NCBI GenBank assembly: GCA_029449235.1
Contig: JANATG010000008.1
Location: 1,054,001 to 1,118,000 of the forward strand
Direction: 5' to 3'
Length of the DNA: 64,000 nt
Source of the DNA: Linnemannia schmuckeri
Taxonomy: Eukaryota > Mortierellomycota > Mortierellomycetes > Mortierellales > Mortierellaceae
Shown here: positions 12,017 through 22,833 of the stretch, piece after piece
How positions within the stretch are numbered: the stretch's first letter is position 1
How the letters are laid out: every line of letters starts with the position of its first letter
Notes under the pieces: model-generated
The model's database searches: none
What the model saw: the letters and a program-made list of their open reading frames with translations, nothing else
Told to the model about the DNA's origin: nothing
Position numbers and translations under genes: made by a program

Positions 12017-13249
12017 ATGTCTCTTCCTTCCGCAGATGAACTCGAGCAGCTTCAAGAGATTGGTATGCAACTGCCTCCGTTTTATGCTGGTCGGGCATTG
12101 AGCAGCGACAGCGGATTACAGTAAAGGAACAACAACCAAGGATCAGGACGTTGGGCGAAGGCGTTTATGACAAGTTGACTCGTGTGATATTTACACCAAG
12201 AACGGCAACTCAAAGGATTGGTGGCTACTCTGCCAATGACATATGCGAGTAATACTCACTCCGGAATATGTGGCTACAATAAATTGGCCTGCAACGTCGG
12301 TGCTTACAGAAAGGGAGCATGCAAATACCATGGATCATTAGGGAAAAGACCACGCCAAAATTCTCACTGAAGTCGTAGGGACCATTCCAGCCGTTTGCTT
12401 CAAGGAAAGGAAACTAAAATCATAATCAATTGCACGTATGGGTTTATGTTATAGAGAAGCAGTGGGCTGTCAAGGCTATGCACCACGCCGAGACCTACTT
12501 CTCGCTCCTTCAGGCTATGGACGGATCGAAGCTCAAGTTGACCAAGTAACGTCTTTGATAGATACAGCAGGAGAATGAACTTGTAGTAGCCGAGAGCATG
12601 ATCTGGAGAACCACAGCGTTGTAGATTAGCGATAGAGCCAATAGATACTAATGCTCGATACCGCCGTTTTTCTTCTTTCTCTCAACTATTGCAGGATCGA
12701 TGATGAGATCTACGATGACTTCATGTCGACCTTCGCTCCTAACGTTCCTAGGGTTGATATCTTGGACGAGGACAAGGACTTCAAGTCCCCCGAAATGAAG
12801 GAGAAGTGGCGCAACTTCATCAACCGCTACGAGGGCGGCAAGGTCACCGACTACAACTTTGGATCCCTGTTGAGAATCGATGCCAGCAAGGAGTACTCTG
12901 AGGATAACACCATGTTCGGTAAGGTCTTCATTTGGAAGAGCAATCAGGAGCATAAAAAATGGACAGATGAAAAGAGACGATATAATGTTGTCAAGGAGCA
13001 AGCAGGAGCGTGTTTTTCTTGCTGGAAGAGATATGCACATAAAGCTCAATTCTGAGAATGGACACCGTTTTCCTAAAGAAAAATCAGTAATTTATTGACC
13101 ACCTTCACTTCCTCACTTTTTTTTTGCTGTCATCTTCCTTCCATCAACCCCCTTTGCTTCGTCGAATAGTGACCCGCATGCAGTTCTTGACCATCGAGAT
13201 TGCTCGCAACAAGGCTGGACTCAACTCTGTTCACTGCAAAAAAAATTAA
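12017..13249 (+). CDS. PBDC1: PBDC1/Chp1-type chaperone of eEF1A (DUF757, PF04669)
   Basis: Matches human PBDC1 and yeast YPL225W, a small cytosolic protein shown to act as a co-translational chaperone of elongation factor eEF1A; the old label polysaccharide biosynthesis is not supported. Four exons (12017-12062, 12455-12545, 12695-12918, 13170-13249) give 146 residues. The family blocks are all present: KQWAVKAMHHAETYF, KIDDEIYDDF, KEKWRNFINRYEG, YNFGSLLRIDASKEYSEDNT and RMQFLTIEIARNKAGLN. The frame is kept across all three introns; the first intron is 392 bp. The protein ends soon after the conserved core with a short basic tail. Confidence 0.93.
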
Positions 13250-14694
13250 AGGGTAGTGGTGAGCATAGTTGGGAAAGTAGAAAGATTGCATGAAAACATG
13301 AACAAAACCTTGCATTAAATCATTTAAGAATCACCAAAGGCAACGACATTGTAGGCTATAGTAACTTCCTGTTGTCGCGGGACGGGCAGTTGAGAAAAGG
13401 GATTCAAAACAAAAAGAGAGGGAGGGAGCGAAAGAGTCACAAAAAGGGAGGAGGGAGCAAGGATTGGTTGAGGAAGAAGGGCGGGAGAGGCCAGGGGAGA
13501 GTCGAACTGGGAAGGGAGAGATGATGGGGTCTGGAGCAAAGGGCAGGGGTGGGACAGCAAGAGGGAGATAAGAGAGGAAGGCAGAGAAGGAGGGAAAAGA
13601 GAGGAAAGACAGAGGGCAGTGGATACCAGCAATCGAGAGTATGCTTAAGGAAACAGAGAGACATGTTCTCGTTACTCTTTCACTTTGGTATTTTTACTCT
13701 GTCTCCCTCTCTCTCGTTCGTGTGGCGGAGGAGTGGAGTATCGGTTCATGCCTTGAGGTCTTCGGCATGTGGATGCTGCTTGCTTATACTCAGTCCATTC
13801 CATCTACTTTTTCTTTCTCACCTGCAGTTGGTCTTTTGGGATATCTTTACTATACTCCAAGACTAGTTCATCTAGGTTCAGACCTGTCATCATCAAGTAG
13901 CCGCCACCATCCATTTCTATTGCAGGGAACAACAAACAAAAAGAAGAAAAACAAGCAAACACCTAGTTTTGAATGATCGGGGGAGAGGTGGAAATTTTCT
14001 TGTGCAACCTTGTTTATGATAGGGTTAGACCTGGAGGATGATAATGACATCAGTGTTAAGTCATAGCATGGAGTCGAGAGCACAGGCTGTTGGAACAAGT
14101 AAGCAGAAGAATCTGGCCCATGAAAGAAAGAGAAATAAAGAAAGGCCCGTTCCTGAAGTTGACCCGACCAGGCCGAGCTTCGATCGCATCATCTTTTATT
14201 TAAACTTGAGCATGGACATGAGCCTGAGTCTGAGATGGATTAAGAAAGAGACATGATGTTAGTACAGTAGTGGGACCAAGCGCGCTCGCTCATCTACGGA
14301 ATGGTATAAACAAAGACCACTCAAGGAAGAGGAAAACACACCAAGACGGATTACTCGAGCAGGATGAGCAAAGTAAGGAATGAGGCATGTATCTCTCTCT
14401 CTTCATTGTGTTTCATCGAGAGTACTACTACAACCCTTTGGTCCACCTGGACCAATTGTTGGAAACACAAGAAGAGAGAGCATCACAACAACCCCCTGCC
14501 CTTGCCTTTTCTTTTGCATTTTGTTTGTCCGAAAATGGGTTGATATCATTCCAAAGCCCTCTGGCTGCTCAAGTAACAGCAGTAACAGCAACAACAACAG
14601 TAACAACCCTTTCATCATCCACTTTGACCTTAATCCATTTTTGCTCATTGGCCTAGCTACTTTCAGGTAAAGGAGATATAAACCCCCCTCCCTC

Positions 14695-14735
<41 letters not shown>

Positions 14736-14787
14736 CATCTCCTTTTCTTTCACTCACCAACACACACTCAAACCAAATACACAAAAA
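13250..14787. other. 1.5-kb intergenic region with poly-T run
   Basis: Holds the 3' flank of PBDC1, a purine-rich block near 13380-13620, short CAG/CAA-like repeats around 14576-14610 and a 39-nt T run at 14697-14735 about 50 bp upstream of the next ATG. No convincing gene is seen. Confidence 0.5.
14697..14735. repeat. Poly-T run, 39 nt
   Basis: Uninterrupted T run in the core promoter or leader of the following membrane protein gene. Long poly(dT) upstream of genes in fungi is often nucleosome-depleted. Confidence 0.8.
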
Positions 14788-15669
14788 ATGTCGACAGCCA
14801 TATCCACAAGAGTACGCTCCACCCTCCGGTGCGCACCTATCTACCTCGTCCTCATCCACTCGGTCCTCCTCAACTTCATGGCCCAAGCCGCTCCCATCAA
14901 GGAGGACGCCGAAGTCACCCTGAACTCTGCACACGACGGGCCTTACAACCTCTCTGTCCAAGCCGGTATCGCCGGTGGTATCCTCATTGTCTTGGGTTTG
15001 ATCCTCTGCTTCCTCGGTGTCCGCTTCTTCCGCATCTGCATGTTCCTGATCGGCTTCTACTTCTTTGGAAACATCTCCTACATCGGCATGGCTAACGGCG
15101 GCGTCACCTCACAAACCCTCCTGCTCGTCATCTCCATCGTCGTCGGTATCTTGGGAGGTCTCCTCTTCGTCTGCTGCTCACGTCTTGGAGTCGCCGTCCT
15201 GGGCGCCATGGCTCTTTACTCGCTGGGTCTCTGGATCTTGGGCTGGCAGTCGGGCGGTGTGATCCACTCCTCGAGCGGTCGTGCCATCTTGCTGGGAGTC
15301 CTTGCAGTCGTCGGTTTCATCTTGGGCTTTATCCGCGAGAAGGAGACTGTCATTATTGGCTCGGCCATCTTGGGCGCCTACTCGTTCGTTGTCGGTGTCG
15401 ATTTCTTTGCTCATACCGGTTTCATCTCTGAGGCCGACTCCTTCATCAACTCCAAGAACAATGTCGGGGATCGTGTCGACAAGCTTTCAGGACCAGAATA
15501 TGCCCTCCTGGCGACCTTCATCGTCATGGCCATCCTCGGTATGATTGTCCAGTTCCGTTGGTTCGGTCGTCGCAACTTCCGCCCCGTCGCTGCTGCTCCC
15601 CCACCCCAGGGTAACGTCGTCTACACCGAGAAGCCCTCTCGCTTCGGCATCTTCCGTCGTCGCCATTAA
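14788..15669 (+). CDS. Seven-span membrane protein with TM7S3/TM198-like domain (DUF4203)
   Basis: A single-exon gene of 293 residues. Residues about 12-35 form a signal peptide ending near QAAP. A short luminal segment (to about residue 55) is followed by seven hydrophobic segments to about residue 260, in the pattern of PF13886 (TM198-like): alternating Gly-rich helices such as GILIVLGLILCFLGVRFFRI and GVLAVVGFILGFIREKE. The tail is cytosolic and basic, ending RFGIFRRRH. TMEM198-type proteins reside in plasma membrane or vesicles in animals; the role in fungi is unknown. No intron is needed and the ATG follows a typical ACAAAAA context. Confidence 0.85.
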   Translation: MSTAISTRVRSTLRCAPIYLVLIHSVLLNFMAQAAPIKEDAEVTLNSAHDGPYNLSVQAGIAGGILIVLGLILCFLGVRFFRICMFLIGFYFFGNISYIGMANGGVTSQTLLLVISIVVGILGGLLFVCCSRLGVAVLGAMALYSLGLWILGWQSGGVIHSSSGRAILLGVLAVVGFILGFIREKETVIIGSAILGAYSFVVGVDFFAHTGFISEADSFINSKNNVGDRVDKLSGPEYALLATFIVMAILGMIVQFRWFGRRNFRPVAAAPPPQGNVVYTEKPSRFGIFRRRH

Positions 15670-15869
15670 GCTGAACAATTAGCGCTTTTTTTGCGTTGTT
15701 CTTTTCATCATTGTCATTGTATCTACTTCTTTTGCATATTTTTCACATTTTTTTACTTGTACATCATTTTCTTCATAACTTTCTAATGTAATAAACTACT
15801 GGGCCATTTATCAAGTTACAAAAAACTATGACCGAGGAAGGAGGGTATATGGTTGGCTTCTTTTGTGAT

Positions 15870-18800
15870 TTAACGGGAAAATAGGTGTTGGTTTTCATAC
15901 CCCAGCAAGGAAGGCTTCGACACAAGTTTGGCCGACTCCAAATGCGACAAAGTAATCTACACAAAAGAAAACAACATGGTCCAAAGAAATAAAGGTCAGG
16001 CGATTAGATCAGCAAATAAAAAGGGCACTACAAGAAAAAAATGCAGGGCATAGGGCTTGCATAGGCATTAAAAAAAAAGAATGTGGGGATAAGGCTTGCT
16101 TGAGGCTTTTGTTTTTGGGCCGCATGAGCTCGTTACCTCGGTGTTTGTGATATCCTGCCGAAGACAAATCAATGCAGCCTCGCGACAAAGATTCTCCAAG
16201 TCCGCTCCAGAGTATCCCTCTGTTGCCTGGGCAAGAGTTTGGATCTCTTCGGATGTGATTCGCATAGGCATCTTGTTCATGTAGCCCTCTAGGATTGCTT
16301 GTCGTGTCTAAAGTGTCAACAAAATTTTGATACCCTTGTCAGTTGTTTTTACCGTACGGGAGAGCAGGTGGGAAGATTATTGAACAAGGGCTTGGGCAAC
16401 AACCACTCGTGTTCGTGGTATACCTTTTGATCGGGTACTGGGATATAGACGATTTGGTCGAGTCGTCCAGGACGAAGGATGGCTGAATCAATCACTTCAG
16501 GGCGGTTGGTTGCTAGTATTTAAAAGGTACCAAGTGATAAGTACGGTTTCTCGTGTTCTGCAAACAAAATGAGACTCAGTGGCAAGTGATGGCGTGAAAC
16601 TTACCTGCCAAGACCAAGACATCCACCTGAGCAGACTTTCCCGCGCTGCCGGTGAAGAAGCCATCCATTTCTATTGTATGCGATATTTGGATACACTCGG
16701 TTAGGACACGAATAGAAGTGAACATAAACAATTGACAACTTACTGTCATAGAACAAACTCCACACGACCTACCTGTAAGCAATCCAGTCACAATGCGATC
16801 GCCACTGTTCTCTGACGTGTTGGTTGACCCTCTTGAAGGTGCCAGGACATCAATCTACGATGAAAAGGTGAGCGATTTAGTAGGAATCGCGCAACATCGT
16901 ATCGCTCTTATGTGACCATGCCTCTTGATGCAATAAAGTTGTACCTGGTCAATAAACAATATGCAGGGTGCGTTGGCCTTGGCCTGGGCAAACATCCTTG
17001 CAATGTTCTTTTCCGACTCTCCCACAACTTTGGATCGGATTTGAGAACTCTAGTTATATCCACAAATCAGGCTCTTGTAAGTTGCCCGCTTCTAGCATAT
17101 TATATCAACAGCTGCGTACTCTATAGCCCATATTCAGCAGTATACCTCCACAAGCATAAAGTTGATCCCGAGTTCTTCTGCCAAGGCACAGCAGAGCATA
17201 GTCTTCCCCACGCCGGGAGGGCCGTGGACAATCACACCTCGAGGCGGAGAAATTCCAAGATCAATGTATTTTCCAGGATTGTGGAAAGGTTCAATAATAG
17301 ACACCTTGAGATCCGTGATTGCGTCCTGTATTCCATAGAGATCACTAAATGTCACAGTTGGGATCTGTGCAATTGAAAAGTAGAAAGCCAGTGCTGTGAT
17401 TAGCGATTTGTTGCAGATTGAGAATTTATGGCAAAAGGCGACCTGAACACGTTGACGTACCTTGGACAAGAATTCGCCCATTCCTGACGGCCGAATCGTC
17501 TTCAATGCTCGGTCAAAGTATGATATGTCAACCACAGGTGTCACAGTTGGCTGACCAGCAGCCATCTGTGAGATCAAAGCGAGAGCACACTCGACACACA
17601 GGGCCTGTAGATCCGTTGGCACAAAACCATGGGTGACTTTGGCGACCTTGAGCAAAATATCTTCCCGTTTGCTAGAGTCAATTGGAAGATCTATTAGAGT
17701 GGAAGAGATGCGATAAAATAACAGTGAGCATTGGCTCTCTAGAAAGGGAACGGTTGGATAACTGCATATGAATACATATTTACCTTTCGAAAGGATCCTT
17801 AAAGCACCAAGCCGTTGATTAACACCCTTCAAATGAAGATCATATAATTTATCCAGTCGTCCTGAGCGCACCAATGAGCTGTCAACAGCGTGAAGTCGGT
17901 TGGTCAAGGCTAATAAAGTTGAATAATATACGTTAGCGAGTTAATCTTTGAATCCCTGGACATCGCTAAGGTGATGCTCCTGCTTGATGAAAACATTCGT
18001 ACCGATGACAAAGATCTTGTTTCCGGATAGCTGCGTATTAATCGAGTCCACAAGGTGTAATAGTGTGGCAAACATCCTTGCTTCAACACCTATTATACAG
18101 ACATGTACAGAATGATCAGTATGACAGTTGATGTTGAGTCGATATAAATGTGATGAACAAAATCATAGAGATACACATACCCTTGCGGGAGGACCTTGTG
18201 CTTGCAATCATGTCCACTTCGTCCAAAATTACAATAGATGCCTTGCTCTTGGCCAGTAGAGAGCTAAATGCGCTGCGGAGGTAATTCTCACTCGCTCCCG
18301 CGTCTATTATAGTAGAGTTTCTATCGTCAATAGCATGTTTTGGTATCTTTACGCTGCCAATGAGCTGAGAACAGGGTAATATTCTTACTCGGCTGAAAGA
18401 CATCTGGGCAGTTGATGACGGTGTATGGCAATCCCGAATGCTCTGCTAGACTCGAAGCAAGAACACTTTTTCCTGTTCCTGGCCGTCCTGAGATCATGAT
18501 CCCTTTCATCGGTGTCCGGAAGCAAGACGGCACGTCGGTTTGACGTGTCGATGATACTGCATCCTCGAGGTATCCATACAGGTGATCGACTATCTCACTC
18601 AGTACGTCGTCATACCCACCAACAACGCCTTTGATGCTGTCAATCCATTCTTCTTTCGAGACCAGTATTCCTGATGAGCCAGACCGTGAGATAGTAGAGA
18701 GTCGAATCCGAATGCTTGTTGCCTCGGACATGATGCCGACATTTGGGAGGTCGCCGCTCGTGGTTGAAATATCGATAATTTGGAATGTTTGAGCTCCATA

Positions 18801-19477
18801 AGGTGATCTGTATGAGATCCAGCCATTGAGCGACACAACTGCTCCTGAAAGTGACTGAGCGATAGCTGCACCCTTGGGTGGAGGTCGACTGTGGTTGTTG
18901 TACGTGGTAGGGATTACTGTGAGCTGGGTCGCGTTGCCTATGTCATTGATCTGATATTGAGTCCGTTAGTTTCGGTGGCACAAGGTTCATACCTCGCAAA
19001 TGCAGTTCTGTATTAGCATTTCAATCGTACCAATTTAGCATAAACGATAATAGGAGCGTTCCCGATTGGCATGGCCGAATCTTCATGAAACTCCCTCAAT
19101 GCTCCAGTTGATTGCCGCCTTTGTTGTTGCTGAAGTTCCCACCAAAGCAGATTGCTGACGACGACATCGCAGAACTTCCCTGATCCAGACTCCAATTGAT
19201 GCGTGTCGAGTTTCTGCGGGAAGCGGTTACTCCTGCTGAAAAGAGCGCTTTGTTGAGAGTACACCTTGACAAGTGCGTATAAAGGGACATCTTCAGGTGC
19301 TGCTCCCGCGAGACTGAGGGCGACGACCGAGTTTCTTAATTTGTACTGAATGCTCTGCTCTCGTGAGATATAGACGATTGGGCGAGCTGAGGGTGTCGAC
19401 TCACGTCCGCCAGAGACGAGGTCCCTGCTGCGCTTTGTATCGTCGACACTTGCAATGACCTGCCACTGCATAGACAT
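15870..19477 (-). CDS. AFG2B: AAA ATPase of the SPATA5L1/AFG2B type (two AAA modules)
   Basis: Thirteen exons (19031-19477, 18389-18950, 18181-18303, 18003-18089, 17784-17909, 17461-17690, 17146-17364, 16945-17049, 16773-16854, 16605-16670, 16424-16512, 16137-16307, 15870-15956) give 797 residues, near human SPATA5L1 (753). In animals this protein works with SPATA5 in the 55LCC complex, which releases factors from maturing 60S ribosomes. D1 has Walker A GRPGTGKS (K310), Walker B ILDEVD (E365) and sensor ALTNR. D2 has Walker A GPPGVGKT (K579), ATNRPEVID and LRPGRLDQIVYIP. The D2 Walker B is FIDQID, so the catalytic Glu is replaced by Gln at 633, from codon CAG just before an intron. The C-terminus (KPSLLGYENQ) resembles the SPATA5L1 tail. 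Yeast Afg2 is the alternative assignment. The gene is divergent from the ZZ/EF-hand gene. Confidence 0.85.
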
Positions 19478-19814
19478 GTGTGAAGAGGATTGAATGTGAA
19501 CAAAGGGAATTGAAAAAGAACCAACTGATCAGGCAAAGTTTGTGTGCAGCATGTGTGACTGTTGACTACTTTTTTACGGCCGCCCACCCTGAGGTTCAAG
19601 CCAGTTTCTCTCGATCGCGCCCCCTTCGTCTTCTTATTCGTGTGGTCATTCAAAGGCCGCTCGCTTTCTTTTCTCTTAAACCATCCTTTTCCAATCGACA
19701 CATCGTCGCCACAGGAGTAGACAACGCCACACAGGTCCCCTCTGCTTCGACCATTCCACCTTCTCAGGAGTATAGACGTACATTACCACTTGCGCTGAAA
19801 AAAAAGAAGCGACC
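19478..19814. promoter_or_regulatory. Shared divergent promoter of AFG2B and the ZZ/EF-hand gene
   Basis: 337 bp between divergent start codons, mixed composition with no long homopolymer. It must hold both promoters. No named site is recognised. Confidence 0.35.
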
Positions 19815-22716
19815 ATGTCGAGTACTAGCACTCCCAGCCCCATTCCGTTCCTCTTGCTCGGACTTGTCACTGGTGGCGCTCTTCTTTATGTCTCCTATTG
19901 GGTATGGCCACCTGCCCAACGGAGGAACAACAATAGCTCCAGAAACAGTCGTCGAACAGCTGGATGGCGGCAGAACAATAGCAACAATAACACTCGGGGC
20001 ACGACGAGCTCGAGTTCAGGAGGCCAGGGACTTCGCCGAAGTAACGCCACTCGTCGGCCAGCTCCTCAGAGACAAGCGCCTCCATCAACAGGAGCCCGCC
20101 CGGAAGACAATCGACATTATCACAGCGAAGCAACTAGTTCGGATGAAGAGGTATATCATGGAAGAAGTCATGGAATTGATTCCGACGACAATGGAGATAC
20201 CAGTGACCACGAGTACTCGGCACTGGTGGACGAGGACGGTTATGAGCGCCTTCGGATGGACGACATGGGCGACAACAAGCACGACGGCCTACAACTTATG
20301 AATCTGCTCTATGCGATTGCCGAAGACCAAGCTGTAAAAGGTAGCATTTATTACTATTACTGCTGCCGCAAAATGGGGGGTGTGGACGTGCTTGAGTGTG
20401 TGCTTCTAACAGACTTTTCTTTTCTCTGCTCCAACTTGTCGCATTCGACGATAGAAGGCCATATTCACCGTAAGTATACGTGGCGCACGATACGATCTTC
20501 TGGAAAGCTGTGCTAGGCCGATGTGGATACTAATCTAGTGTATTCGCCACATTATAGGCGGCATCACTTGCAACAACTGTAGGACGGTTCCTATCCGTGG
20601 ACTCCGGTACAAGTGCGCCAACTGTCAGGATTACGACCTATGTGAGGGATGTGAAGCAGCCGAGGTTCATATCAAGTCCCATGTGTTCATGAAGATTAGG
20701 ATACCAATCCCACCATTGGCCAACAGCCGGACCAAGAAACTACCCCCATTTTACCCAGGCATCCCTCAAGGAAACACATCAACACCAGATCACATGTTGC
20801 AGGATTTGTTGCAAAAGACACACTGTAAGTTACTTTGCAAGTGTGTTTTGACCGCATGCATTATTTACTTTCATATTTATTCCAGCCATTGATATTTACA
20901 CATTCTCTGTAACCACCTAGTTGACAATGTGGAACTTGACGCCATGTACAGTCAGTACCTCTCATTATCGACCCTGGATCAGGACGGAGGCGGCATCACT
21001 CGACTGACTTTTGAACAAGCTCTTGGACCTCTCGGACTGGAGAAGAACCTCATTACTGACCGGATATTCCGATTTTTTGACCAGGACGACGACGAGACTA
21101 TCAGCTTCAAGGAAATGGCTTGCGGACTCAGCGTACTCTGCAAAGGAAACTTTGAAGAGAAAATCACATGTAAGCAGTGGATATTGAAATACTATTTGAG
21201 ATATTGATTATATATGCCGTTACAAATACGACTAACTTGAATTTTTTGAAAAATAGTTGCATTCCAGGGATACGATCTAGATGGCGATGGATACATCTCA
21301 CGCGAAGAACTGCATGAGATGTTCAAGGCCTACTTTTATTTGTCCATGGAACTCATTCGGGACGTTGTTAAGACAATGGAGACGGACCTCATCAACAACT
21401 TTGAGTATCAGCCGGGAATGCCCATCTCTGCAACCTTTACAGCGCCGATCCCGCGCGAGATCGGAGTCAGGAACACCAGCACTGGTAACGGTCAACATCA
21501 CGAAGGCCAGAGTGGATCATTGGACGAGACAAACCAGAGCCGAGAGCAGGATCCTCTGCTGGCAGATTGGCCGACCTCTCCCGACGACGACAGCTCTTCC
21601 GCCTCACTGACTACCTCATTATCATCGTCAGGTTCCCCTGGAATGTCAACAGACAGAGCTGAGAGAGTACAGGGCACTGAGGAGCGGTTATTGAATCAGC
21701 GCCGATCGACCGAAATGGGAACCCTTCCGCCTGGAGCGTACGGTCTTGTTGGATCGGATGAGTTTGCTGATGATAATGACAGCGAGGTTGATGCCGACGA
21801 TGAAGAGGGAGATGGATCATCAACGCCCGACTACAAGCAGGACAAGGATTTTGATAATGACTCGCCTGTCTTTGTGTCGCCCATTTCTGCAAGTCAGGAA
21901 CCGACCAGTGACTTGAGCGATGCGGAGGATTCAGGAGTTGACAACAGCGGGTGGTCTGTAGCAGAGACACACTCGCCCTCATTAAACTCAGCCAGCTCCC
22001 AGGGCTCGTCAGTAGCAACAGGATCGAGCAGTCTCCCTAGCATCGCTTCTCGGACGTCTACGATGACTCCAACGACCAATGTCTCATCCTCGGCAGCCTC
22101 ACGGTCTATCCGACCAGATTCCGTCAATGTTCCAGACGAGGGCAGCTCTAGTACCTCAAGCAGACCCAGGAAAGACGAGCCACTCCCAGCTACTACTTCC
22201 TCGCCACATCCCAGGTCTGTCTCTGTCTCTAATATTAATCTTGCCTGGGACCGTCCCCATCACCGCTCGACATCCTCGGCATTGTTCGGTTACAACTCTC
22301 ACATCTCAACATCCTCCCCAGCGCCTGCTAATCATCGCAGTGGATACGTCTATTCGCAGGAAGCATCAGGACCGTCATCGTCACCGGTGGTATATGACAT
22401 GCATAGCTCGGGAGAGATGAGCAGGAGCACAGACGGACAGGTCCGCCGGCCGTCCTTGGGAACTCCATATCAATCGTACGCGTCGTCGTCGTCAGCGCCC
22501 GCTGGATCGTATGCGAACCCGTCGTTCTTTTCGAGCACATTCCCTGTGATGGAGTCGATCTCTCAGGATGCTATTCAGGAAATGGTTGAGAAGACGTTCA
22601 GCGCTATCCCGAACCCGTCCAAACCTGGGTTTATTACATTAGAAGAGTTTAGAGCTTACGTTCTCACGGACGCCGGTATCCTTGGATGGTTTGACGCTCT
22701 TGGCAGTATTTTTTAG
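19815..22716 (+). CDS. Membrane-anchored ZZ-type zinc finger and EF-hand protein
   Basis: Five exons (19815-20340, a 15-nt exon 20455-20469, 20558-20824, 20921-21169, 21257-22716) give 838 residues. An N-terminal hydrophobic segment (about residues 8-33) looks like a signal anchor. An Asn/Ser/Arg-rich linker and acidic patch follow. A ZZ finger starts at GITCNNC (Cys185, Cys188) and continues KCANCQDYDLCEGCE with the distal His pair. Then come EF-hand loops DQDGGG (degenerate), DQDDDETISFKE and DLDGDGYISREE (both good Ca2+ ligands). The C-terminal third is Ser-rich and disordered, closing with an EF-like LEEFRAYVLTDAGILGWFDAL. This suggests a Ca2+-responsive adaptor on a membrane; the partner is unknown. 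Similar ZZ plus EF-hand proteins occur widely in fungi without a defined role. Confidence 0.88.
20455..20469 (+). other. 15-nt micro-exon of the ZZ/EF-hand gene
   Basis: The exon AAGGCCATATTCACC lies between GATAG and GTAAGT. With the flanking phase-1 bases it codes E-G-H-I-H-R and leads into the first Cys pair of the ZZ finger. Skipping keeps the frame, so an isoform five residues shorter is possible. Confidence 0.75.
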
Positions 22717-22833
22717 GCGTTTAATAAAGTGACTGCTATCTCATGCACTGAAGAACTTTGGGCACGGTTGGTTATTCACTTTTTTTTGGCATTCAACATT
22801 CAGGACGAGGCGAGAAACTGATCAGGAAAAAAG

